Shown piece after piece: positions 7,274-16,000 of a stretch of DNA of 39,998 bases. The translations under genes and the position numbers were made by a program. Source of the stretch: a virus; IMG/VR virus record IMGVR_UViG_3300001352_000026, positions 1 to 39,998 of that record; one strand, given 5' to 3'. How positions within the stretch are numbered: the first letter of the stretch is position 1; the number at the start of each line of letters is the position of its first letter. The notes beneath the pieces are model-generated. The model was not told the origin of the DNA. It did not search any database and saw nothing but the letters and a program-made list of their open reading frames with translations.

Positions 7274-7747
7274 ATGAAAAAACACACGGCAATAGAACTA
7301 AGCCTTGCAGAAATTAACATCTGTAAATTTATAGGAGAACAACGATCACTTTTAGCAAGATCTAAAGGTGTAGTAGACGCGAAGATGGGGCAGCATGATG
7401 GAACAGTTGCAGATATCCAAGGATTTAAAGCAGAATATGCATTTGCTAAATTTAAAAATGTATTTCCAGACTTTGGATTAAGTGTCAGAAGTGGAAGCTG
7501 CGATGGTGTTACACATAAAGGTAATAGGTATGATGTAAAGTCTACAAACAGAATGGATGGTAATTTACTGTCCACATTAAAAGTAAATAATGATGTAGAT
7601 ATTTATGTACTTGCTGTAGTTCAATATAATATTGTGCATTTAATTGGATGGGCAAAAAAACAAGATTTAATAAAACCTGAAAACATTAAAGACCTTGGTC
7701 ATGGAAAAGGATATTTTTTAAGCAGAAATAAACTAAATAAATTTTAA
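7274..7747 (+). CDS. Putative PD-(D/E)XK nuclease
   Basis: The 157-aa protein contains GFKAEYAFAKF (E54), CDGVTHKGNRYDVKST (D77, then D87-V-K89) and a following beta strand DIYVLAVVQYN. The order helix-Glu, strand-Asp, strand-(D)xK is that of PD-(D/E)XK endonucleases, including restriction-enzyme-like and resolvase-like proteins. The last third (VHLIGWAKKQDLI) resembles the end of restriction-endonuclease-like folds. In a phage replication operon it could degrade host DNA or resolve recombination intermediates. It lies five bases after the helicase gene. The fold call is from motif reading only. Confidence 0.65.
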   Translation: MKKHTAIELSLAEINICKFIGEQRSLLARSKGVVDAKMGQHDGTVADIQGFKAEYAFAKFKNVFPDFGLSVRSGSCDGVTHKGNRYDVKSTNRMDGNLLSTLKVNNDVDIYVLAVVQYNIVHLIGWAKKQDLIKPENIKDLGHGKGYFLSRNKLNKF

Positions 7748-7762
7748 CTATACTTTTACTGT

Positions 7763-7951
7763 ATGAAGTTTATAAAATTTTTTTTAATTTGGTACAGTCA
7801 ACAAATGGCGATACCTTTTTGGATAATTGGACACGTACATTTACATTTTGCCACCTGGCATGACCTATATGAATACGCTTTGTCTATATTTTTACACGTT
7901 ATGGTTGCGGTTGGATTTTGGATTGATTGGAAACAAAACGGAAAAAAATGA
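7763..7951 (+). CDS. Small membrane protein (two TM segments)
   Basis: The 62-aa protein has two hydrophobic stretches, about residues 4-25 (FFLIWYSQQMAIPFWIIGHV) and 38-55 (YALSIFLHVMVAVGFWI), and a Lys-rich C-terminus (WKQNGKK). This predicts a helical hairpin with both ends inside. It overlaps the next gene in an ATGA. Two-TM phage peptides can be holins or superinfection-exclusion proteins. Its early position beside nucleases does not favour a holin, so the role is open. Confidence 0.6.
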   Translation: MKFIKFFLIWYSQQMAIPFWIIGHVHLHFATWHDLYEYALSIFLHVMVAVGFWIDWKQNGKK

Positions 7952-8187
7952 CAGAGCAACAGATACAGAACAAAAGAATTAAAGAGCTTGAAGCAGAGGG
8001 TTATTATGTTATAAAACTAAAACTTACAAATAAAAATGGTATACCTGATTTAATTGCTTTACCTCCAAATTGTGACGTGCTTTTTTCAGAAATAAAAAAA
8101 CCAAAAGGAGTTTTGTCAGAGCTACAAAAATATAGATTAAAAGAATTAGAAAAGCATGGGTTTAAAACCGAAGTATATAAAGGATAA
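7948..8187 (+). CDS. VRR-NUC domain nuclease
   Basis: The start is ATG 7948, overlapping the previous stop (ATGA); an upstream TTG is not needed. The 79-aa protein fits a minimal VRR-NUC domain (PF08774): helix NKRIKELEAEGYYVIKL, then NGIPDLIAL with the PD motif, FSEIKKPKG with the ExK motif, and a closing helix QKYRLKELEKHGFKTEVY. Stand-alone VRR-NUC proteins of this size occur widely in phages and can act as structure-specific (Holliday-junction-like) nucleases. A role in resolving replication intermediates is inferred. Confidence 0.82.
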   Translation: MTEQQIQNKRIKELEAEGYYVIKLKLTNKNGIPDLIALPPNCDVLFSEIKKPKGVLSELQKYRLKELEKHGFKTEVYKG

Positions 8188-8473
8188 AGGATATGAGGTT
8201 GAAGATAATTTTATTGATTCTTTATCTGAACTAAGCGATATAACTCTCAAAATACTTATATCTGATTATATAGACAATAACTTAAAAGAGTACCCTATAA
8301 ATGAGCTTACAACATACGTGGTTGGTGGGGTTGTAATACATAGAGATGAACCAGTATATTTTGCAATAGAAATTTTAAGGTCTGCTGGGGAGTTTCTTAC
8401 ACTAACGGATTTTCACATCATAGAATCTGATGAATACTTAGACTTAATAAATTTAAAATCATATATAAAATGA
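8156..8473 (+). CDS. Hypothetical acidic protein (105 aa)
   Basis: No family was recognised. The start at ATG 8156 makes a 32-bp overlap with the VRR-NUC gene, but no later in-frame ATG is suitable. The protein is acidic with helical segments (IDSLSELSDITLKILISDYI) and a short beta region (TTYVVGGVVIH). It ends in an ATGA overlap with the next gene, so it belongs to the same translationally coupled chain. Confidence 0.65.
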   Translation: MGLKPKYIKDKGYEVEDNFIDSLSELSDITLKILISDYIDNNLKEYPINELTTYVVGGVVIHRDEPVYFAIEILRSAGEFLTLTDFHIIESDEYLDLINLKSYIK

Positions 8474-8994
8474 AATTATCTCTTAAAGAAAAAACAATAG
8501 AGGCCATAATACTAAATGTGGAAGAAGTGCTGGGACTTGACCCAAGATTAAATACACGAAAACGTGAGTATGTATTTGCAAGAGCTGTTGTATACGATAT
8601 TTTACGAAAACATTTGCGAATGAGCTTAATGGATATTGCAAAAGTTTTCAACAAAAACCATGCAACTGTATTGCATAGTCTAAAACAGCTCCCTTACATA
8701 ATAAAATATGATCCTGACATACAATTTTCATACAATAATATTGTAAATAATTGGCTTGAAAATGTTGAAAACTTTGATTCAATACTTGAATCTGATTTAA
8801 AAAACAGAATAAAATTTCTCGTAAATCAAAATAAAAAGTTAAATTTGGAGTTAAGTGACTTGAGGAAGGAAGTAAGTCACTACACTGGCAAGTATAAAAA
8901 GTTCTATAAACTGGTCGCTGATATTGAACATAGAACAGGAAATAAATTTTCAGCTTTTGAACGAAAAATAAATACATATTTAAATGGATTATAG
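8470..8994 (+). CDS. DnaA domain-IV-like protein with coiled-coil tail
   Basis: The 174-aa protein begins with a DnaA C-terminal type helix-turn-helix: LGLDPRLNTRKREYVFAR (the basic SKxRxxxxVxAR segment), a helix AVVYDILRKHLRMS, and NKNHATVLHSLKQL, which matches the DnaA signature RDHTTVLHAxxKI well. After about residue 95 a Leu/Lys/Glu-rich stretch (IKFLVNQNKKLNLELSDLRK) predicts a coiled coil, so it may dimerise. There is no ATPase domain. It is the second protein of this kind in the early arm and keeps the signature loop better than the first. Likely roles are origin recognition or transcription control. It joins its neighbours by ATGA and an 11-bp overlap. Confidence 0.78.
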   Translation: MKLSLKEKTIEAIILNVEEVLGLDPRLNTRKREYVFARAVVYDILRKHLRMSLMDIAKVFNKNHATVLHSLKQLPYIIKYDPDIQFSYNNIVNNWLENVENFDSILESDLKNRIKFLVNQNKKLNLELSDLRKEVSHYTGKYKKFYKLVADIEHRTGNKFSAFERKINTYLNGL

Positions 8995-9214
8995 CGTAGA
9001 AGACATAGATAAAATTTTAAATTATAAAACCTGGTCTGACAAAAAGAAAATTGATACCCTTTTATTTATAGACTGCTGTCTTTACACAAACATGGGTAAA
9101 GAATCCACACAAACAGAACGACACGCAACTAAAGTCAAGTCAAGAAAACTTTATAAAGCCATTGGCAAAATAGATACAGCTGTAGGAAAACAAATACTTA
9201 ATTCCTTAGATTAA
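8984..9214 (+). CDS. Hypothetical protein (76 aa)
   Basis: A small, Lys-rich, mostly helical protein (MDYSVEDIDKILNYKTW, then KSRKLYKAIGKIDTAVGK). The start overlaps the DnaA-like gene by 11 bp and the stop shares its last base with the next ATG (TAATG), so it is part of a coupled gene chain. No family was recognised. Confidence 0.65.
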   Translation: MDYSVEDIDKILNYKTWSDKKKIDTLLFIDCCLYTNMGKESTQTERHATKVKSRKLYKAIGKIDTAVGKQILNSLD

Positions 9215-9408
9215 TGTCAAACCCTGTTTCTGCTGATGATATTCAAGCTATTACACATATCAACTATGTGACTAACAACTTGCATTCATTGACTGATAAT
9301 ATTTACGAAGACTTAATGGACAGGGATCACGAGGCAGCTAAAAAAAAAGCTAAAAATATTATACAGACTATGAGTGAGCTAATAAAATCTTTGTCAGATG
9401 AAATCTAA
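9214..9408 (+). CDS. Hypothetical helical protein (64 aa)
   Basis: The frame MSNPVSADDIQAITHINYV to MSELIKSLSDEI is helical with regular hydrophobic spacing. TAATG links it to the gene before, and its 3' end overlaps a 38-aa frame at 9398. No family was recognised. Confidence 0.6.
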   Translation: MSNPVSADDIQAITHINYVTNNLHSLTDNIYEDLMDRDHEAAKKKAKNIIQTMSELIKSLSDEI

Positions 9409-9514
9409 AACAGACACAAAACTTTCTGTTATAAAAGAAATATTAAGACTCAAAAAATTACCTCAGTCTTCTAAAATTTTATTAAAGATACAGAAACTAC
9501 AACAAAAGCTATGA
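9398..9514 (+). CDS. Very small basic protein (38 aa)
   Basis: A 38-aa frame (MKSKTDTKLSVIKEI to KLQQKL) with Lys/Leu spacing of an amphipathic helix. It fills the gap between the 64-aa gene (11-bp overlap) and the 106-aa gene (ATGA overlap). The exact fit with both neighbours is the main evidence that it is translated. Function unknown. Confidence 0.5.
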   Translation: MKSKTDTKLSVIKEILRLKKLPQSSKILLKIQKLQQKL

Positions 9515-9831
9515 ATAAAGGAATAGCTACAGAATTACAGGATTTCTGTGAAACTATCGCACAAAGATACTCTGATACTAAAAGAGTAGGAAATATAGGT
9601 AACGAATCTTTTTCGGTAGAAGAAATTATACCAACATCAGACCATAGTGCATGTGTTAATTTTTCTAAATCAGGAGGTAAAACTGCTGTTGCTTTCTTTT
9701 ACTATATTAATAGAGGGAGGTCTAAAGGCTGGAAATATTTTTTTCCAACAGACTCTCACGTAAATGGATTCCAAGCGTTTTTATATTATAAACTTGAAGC
9801 GGAACGCAGAAATTTCTCTAAGAATTTTTAG
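9511..9831 (+). CDS. Hypothetical protein, last gene of the early arm (106 aa)
   Basis: Not recognised by name. N-terminal helix (ELQDFCETIAQRY), a central beta section (EEIIPTSDHSACVNFSKSGG), an aromatic segment FFYYINRGRSKGWKYFFPT, and a basic C-terminal helix. It starts in an ATGA overlap and its 3' end overlaps the convergent late-arm gene by 14 bp. No terminator is visible between the arms. Confidence 0.65.
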   Translation: MNKGIATELQDFCETIAQRYSDTKRVGNIGNESFSVEEIIPTSDHSACVNFSKSGGKTAVAFFYYINRGRSKGWKYFFPTDSHVNGFQAFLYYKLEAERRNFSKNF

Positions 9832-10057
9832 CTTTACACTTGGCCCAATGTATTTCAGCACACTTCTCATAGTCTTCCCTGGACTCAAAATAATACCTAA
9901 CTAAATCGTATACATCATCATCCATTACAATCACAGCTCGTGTAGGGTCGAACACTAATTCAACTTCATCAAACTCTTCCAGCAACGTGCTAAAAGAGTC
10001 TTTGCCAGTCAAAATTCTATAACTTTGCAGCATACAAAGGTGTTCGTTAAATGCCAT
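9818..10057 (-). CDS. Acidic hypothetical protein, last gene of the late arm
   Basis: A 79-aa acidic protein (SFSTLLEEFDEVELVFDPTR, then VMDDDVYDLVRYYFESREDYEKC) with four Cys residues. It starts 5 bp after the stop of the giant late gene and so should be made from the late transcript. Its 3' end overlaps the last early gene tail to tail. No family was recognised. Confidence 0.6.
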   Translation of the reverse strand: MAFNEHLCMLQSYRILTGKDSFSTLLEEFDEVELVFDPTRAVIVMDDDVYDLVRYYFESREDYEKCAEIHWAKCKAKNS

Positions 10058-10062
10058 ACATT

Positions 10063-13000
10063 TTAATTATACATTTCATCAAGCATTTGTTCTCTTCGCT
10101 CTTTCTGTTGTCTTTTAATTTCTTGTTTTTGACGATACATATCAGAGTTTTTATATTCTTCTTGTAACCTCATTTTCTCTTCATATTGCTCTGGGAAATA
10201 TCTTTCTAATTCTTTGTTAGTTAGCTTTTTACCCTTTGGTTTTCGTGTAGTTTTCTTAGCATCTGCTCGTTCTTCTTTAGAAAGAATTTGATAATCAGAA
10301 AACTGCAAAGCTCTCATTATTAATTCTGTACCAGAAGCTTTTCCGCTTAATATTTCATCTGCATTTTTAACTAAACGATCTAACTGTATTAATGGTAATC
10401 CAGCGTTAGACACATTCCAAAAAGCTTTTTTTATAGCAGCTTCTTTGCCTGCTTTACTTTTTTGAATAGCTTCAGCTGTTCTTTGTTTTCCGTTTTTATC
10501 AAATGGAGTTACATTAAATCTATTAGCTTCGTTTAGTTCTCTAAAAAACTTTAATCCTATTGTTAGTATAGGAACAGCTGATTCATCTTGTCCTGTCCAT
10601 GGTTTAGCAGTTAAGTAATCTCCAAACGCTTCAACAAAACTACCTATAATAAATAACCCATTTAAATTTCCTAAAGCCGCAGCTCTTAGTAATGTTTCTT
10701 CATCTTCCTCTTCCCAAGGAGCTAAAACACCAGGGAGACCAGCTGAAATAAATTGGAATACAACTGGTAAAATAGAATGATACATGGCTAAAGTTTTAAA
10801 ATTTTCCCAATAAGTACCTTTTCCTTCTTTACCGCCACTCTTTATTTTTCTATAAAGATTTCGTGTTGTTGTCATTTCCTTTCTCAAGTATTGTTTTACT
10901 GAAGTCAAAAACATATTTAAACTTCTATTAAAAGCCCCACCTGTTTGGAATTGATCTTTATCTTGTATATCACTTGATTGCTGAGATGTTTTTGTGTCTC
11001 TCTCAAACATTTTTATTGCATAATCAATTACTTCTTGATTAGTTGCTGTAGGATTTTTCTTTCTATACTGGTCTTTGTAAAAAGCATAGTTAGGAACACC
11101 GCCAATAACAATTGCACCTTTATCACCTTGTTTAACTAAATACATTAATACATTAACAATGTCACCCATAGTTTCTGATGGAACTAATGTTTGAACTTTA
11201 CCTGGCGCATAACTTTCTATTGTTCTTAAGATTGATTCACCATATCTATCTTGTATATAAATAGAGTTATCGGTAATTTCTTTCCAGTTAGATTTCATCT
11301 CAGGCAACTTCATAGTTCCATATTTCATCCAATTTCTAAATCCAATACGCACAGCGTAAGCTGGCGCTGAAGTTAACTGTTTAATAAATATTGTTGGATT
11401 AATAGATAATCTACCTATAACAAACGCTGAAGTCACATTATTTATCCAGTCCATTCCATATTCTGATCTAACACCTTTTTTAGATAAAGTATCAATCATT
11501 GTATCAATACTCTTCATAGGACCAATACCATATTGGTTTGTTATAGCTTTTCGTATATCTTGATTAGAAAAAATATTATTTACGTCATTTAAATTTTCAC
11601 CAAAAGCAGCAAAATAATTCATGTCATTAACATAAGTCATTAAAGCGGCCATTTGGTCCATACTTTTTATAGCTTTTTTGTTTTTTAATCTAACTTTTGT
11701 TGAAGCAGGTGAAGCCATACCTTTGTAAGCTCCTTTTTCATTTGATAAAACATCACCACCAACTTCAGAGTCTGTACCTTCTCTATATATACGACCTGCA
11801 TAATGTTCATTCCATGGCATAGTTGTTCTGTATACTTTTTTATACACTTCATTATATCCTTCATATAGTGATGGAAAAAATTCTTCAACTTGCCATTTCA
11901 TTATTTCTTTAACCTCATCGTTTAGTAAGGCTTCCATTTCTTCCATTACTCTCTTATAATCCTTGCCATATTTAGTTTCATACGAAGCCTCATTTGCAGG
12001 GTCTCTGTATTGATTTACTAAATATGCCATTTGATTTTGACTAAGCTCTTCTATTTCTACACCACTTGACATAAGAATACCTGTGGGAGCAGGAATGCTA
12101 TCTTTTTGAGATTTTGATCTCCATTTTTTTGTGCCATAAATCTCTTCAAGTTTTGCATTTATAAGCATAGTCGTAGTCATTTTTCGAGCTTTATAGTCAT
12201 TGGTCGATTCGTCTATTTTAAATGTAACCATCTCTTGGAGTTCACCACCAAATAATTCACCAGGCATTTTACCTATTTTAGACATTAGATTTAATAAATC
12301 ATTATTACCTATAACAAAAGCAACCATTCCCTCTGTCAATTGAGAAAACTTAACCTTAGCTCTATTTATTACTCCCTTTTTTCGTGCAGTAGATATTGCT
12401 TCATAATCTCTAATTATTTGTTCACTATCTGGATTTTTTATTTCTTTTGGATTTGATTTAGACTCTACTTGTAATTCATTGTATTCAGGATTAGGAATAT
12501 ATAAACTTACTTTAGTTCCTGTAATTTCATAAAATGCTTTTTCAAAATTAGAAACATAATGTAAATGTTTAGCTCGTAAAGAAGCTTCCATTTCAGTTTT
12601 ACCTTGATCAACTAAACTGTTTAAATCGTTTATTACATCTTGTAAATCTTGAGTTTTGTCAACTGTAACCTCTGGACTTAATTGTGCATTAAAATAATTT
12701 AAAACCACTCTCAAATCAGCGACATCAGTTCTTTGCTTTTCATTTTGAAATGTTTCAGATTCTATTTTAGATATTCTATTTTCTAATTGTTGAACCATAT
12801 CTTCAACTTCAGTTACATCTGTTTTACTGTTAACATTTCCTATTTCTTTTTTTATGTTTTCTAATCGTACACGTATTTCGTCTGAAACTTTATAACCTTT
12901 TTTTCTACCTGACTGTGTGTCTTGATATTTTCCTTCTAATATTTCGTTAATTTTTTTAGTTAATTCTTTGTTTGTTCTGGTGTTTACAAATTCTAAAACT

Positions 13001-16000
13001 TCTTCTTTTAAATTTTCTATATTTTTTGTATTGGCGTTAGTTACCTTATTAATTAATTTAGTAACCTCTGGTTTCACAAACACAAAACTTGGCAGAGATT
13101 GTCTTATAAAGTTTCTAAGATCTCGTTGTGTAGTTTTTAAATCAGCAGTAGATCTTCCTTTTATCAACTTACGTGCTGCTTTAATCCTTGCATAAGCATC
13201 TCCTTTAGTTATTCCTTTCTCAAATGCGTTCATCATTTGTGAGGTCATTTGAGCTTGCATAGTGCTATATGCACCGTTGTTTGACTCAGCTCTATATTCA
13301 GGTTGACTCTGTAAAAAATCTAATGTTTTGTTATCAATTTCTTGTTGAGTAAATTTGTAAAACTTTTTATTTGTGTTTTTGGCTTTTTGTTGAATAACAG
13401 CTATTTCTTGCTGTAATTTTTTTATTTTATTTTCAATTTTTTCTGATTTTTTTGCATCAAATAAATCTCCTTGAGAAAGATTAGCTTTCTGCTCATCAAT
13501 TTTTTCATTGAGTTTTGATATTTTTTTACCAGTTGGAGTTAAGTTATTGTCTAATAAATTTTTTCTGAATTCATATATTTTATTAAACACTTTGACACCA
13601 GCTGTCATTCCTCCTGATATGTTTCCAAAAACAGTGGGTACGTTTTTAAGAACAAAATTACTTACCTTCATTAAAGGTTTTATGTCTCTCATCAGAAGAC
13701 CTGTTTTTCTTTTTAGATAATCAACAATAGTATTGTCTTTAATATTATTTTCTCTACCTATTTTTATAATATCAATTGGACTTTTATTTTCTCTTCCTAT
13801 TTCACCCATTGATTGTTGTTTTCTAACACCAGCTCTTGGGTTAAAAAATCTTGGTTTACCATTTTGAGTAACACCATCAGAAAAATAATATCCAGCAACT
13901 TGACCTTTTTTATACCCTTCTTTATATATAGCTCTTTCTACTCTTAAACCTAATCTTCTTGCTGATCTTTGTAGTTCACCAAGAGGTATAGTGTTTGGCA
14001 TAAACCCTTTAAGATTCATTTTAAAAAGCAAACCTAACTTTTCTGCATCCGACTTTTGTTTTCTTACACTTGGAGCCTCTACTTTACTTTCTGATTCAAT
14101 AGAAACTTCTGTTTCAGGAGATATTACTTCACCAGCAACCACACTTACGTTTCTTACAGCGTAAGGTTTTCCAGACTTCTGTACTAAAACTTCTCCTCCT
14201 GGTTGTCTGTTTTTAAATAAATGTAGTACAGGCTTTGACCCATCTTTTAATGAAATATGAAATGGATAGCTTGGATGAGAATCTTCATTAACTTCAACCT
14301 CACTATTTATTTCTATTGCAGCGTATACATCGCCTACATTTAAACCTTTAGTTAGTTTTTCAGCAGCAACTTTAGCAATTAAATCTACAAGAGATTGTGA
14401 ACCTGGCCCTTTGACTCCTTTTTTAGTGTTACCTACACCAACATTTTTATTTACATCACCACCTAAAAATTCAGCTATAGCAGCTTGACTTTCTTTTGGT
14501 AAATTTTTAGCTATTTCTCCAACAATATCTTTCACTACAAAACCTCTTTTTTCAAAAGTACTTGTGTTAGGGTTTGTAAAATATTTTTTAATATCTGTTT
14601 TTAAATCTTTAGCACTTTGTCTTAAATTAATTTTTCCTTGAGCTTTTTTAACAGCTATAGATACTGCTGATCTAAACATTGAAGGACTAATTAAATTATT
14701 ATCTAACATGGTGTTTAGTATTGCTAATGTTGAATTAACACCTGAAGCACTACTTACTAATTTAGCATCTGTTCCTTTAGTTAAAACTAAATATGCCTTG
14801 CCTCCATTGTTTTCTAACTGTTTATTTAAACTATTCTTTATAGTATTTGCAGTTCCTACTTTTCCAGAAGCCCACACATCTCCAAACTTAGTAACAAAAA
14901 ATACTCCTCCTTCTCCTTCAAATATAACTTTATTATTATATTTAATTTCCCCAGCTAACATATCATCAGGAGCTGTAATGGTAACCTCTTGACCTTGCAT
15001 AAAAGATATATCTTGAGGCTGAGTAATTAATCCAGCTTTCATCATATCTGCAATACTCTCTTGTTGAGTATAAGTAACTTCAAAACCACCTACTGATTTT
15101 CTTGCTAAAGCATCAGCTGGATTTTCAACTTTTTTACCTCCTTTAAAATCATCTATTACTTTAAGATCTCCTTCAGTAATTTGTTCTCCAGTTTTAGTTT
15201 TTCGAGCAATAGTATTTAGCAACTCTACAACATCTGCTTCCGACTGACCTATTTCAATACCAAGTCCAGCGGCAATCTTTTCAACCCATTTTCTCACAAC
15301 TGATTTAGAACTAACATCTAATGACGTATAGTTGTCAGCAATCATTCCTACAATTTCAGATAAATTTTCTTCGTTTTGTATTTCAGAATCGTAGTTTTTA
15401 ATGAATTTTTTTAGTTCAGTCCTTGTGGCTTTATCTAAAGTTTTAGAACGTGATAATGCTTGAACCATTTTTTTTGTAACAACTTGTGCTACCTTATCAT
15501 TCATTTTTAACTTATTCAATAATACAGCATGGAATATTTCATGAGCAACAGTCCTACCGTTAGCTTTGGATAAATTAATATGAATTGTATTATCCTTTGG
15601 CTGGTACATTCCATTATCATTATCAGCATCTATTTTACGATACTGTTCGTTGTCTCTATGTACTACAATTTTTAAGTTAGGAAATATTTTTGATATTGCT
15701 TTTGCAGCATTTTTTGCTTGTTTTAAAACTTGATTAGAAAACTTATTCTCTTGCTCTGTTTTTCCTTTTTTAGTAAAAGACAGGTTTGGACCTTCTTCAT
15801 TTACTTGAATATCAACATCAACACCTTTGTCATTAGATACTGTTTGTTTTCTACCTGGAAGGTTATCTATATCTGATTCAACTTTAGACTCTGGATCAAC
15901 TAAAGCTTCAAAATCAGAGGCCTCATTAGGATCTATTTCCTCCTCGGTCTTCTCCCTGTTTTGAGTTTCGGTTTCGGTTTGGCTCTGTTGGGTAGGCTGG

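Noticed and set aside
7927-7947. TTG start for the VRR-NUC gene
   Set aside because: An ATGA overlap start at 7948 is the pattern used throughout this arm.
9815-9860. Bidirectional terminator between converging arms
   Set aside because: Only 4-bp pairings (CTAA/TTAG) are present, too weak to call.
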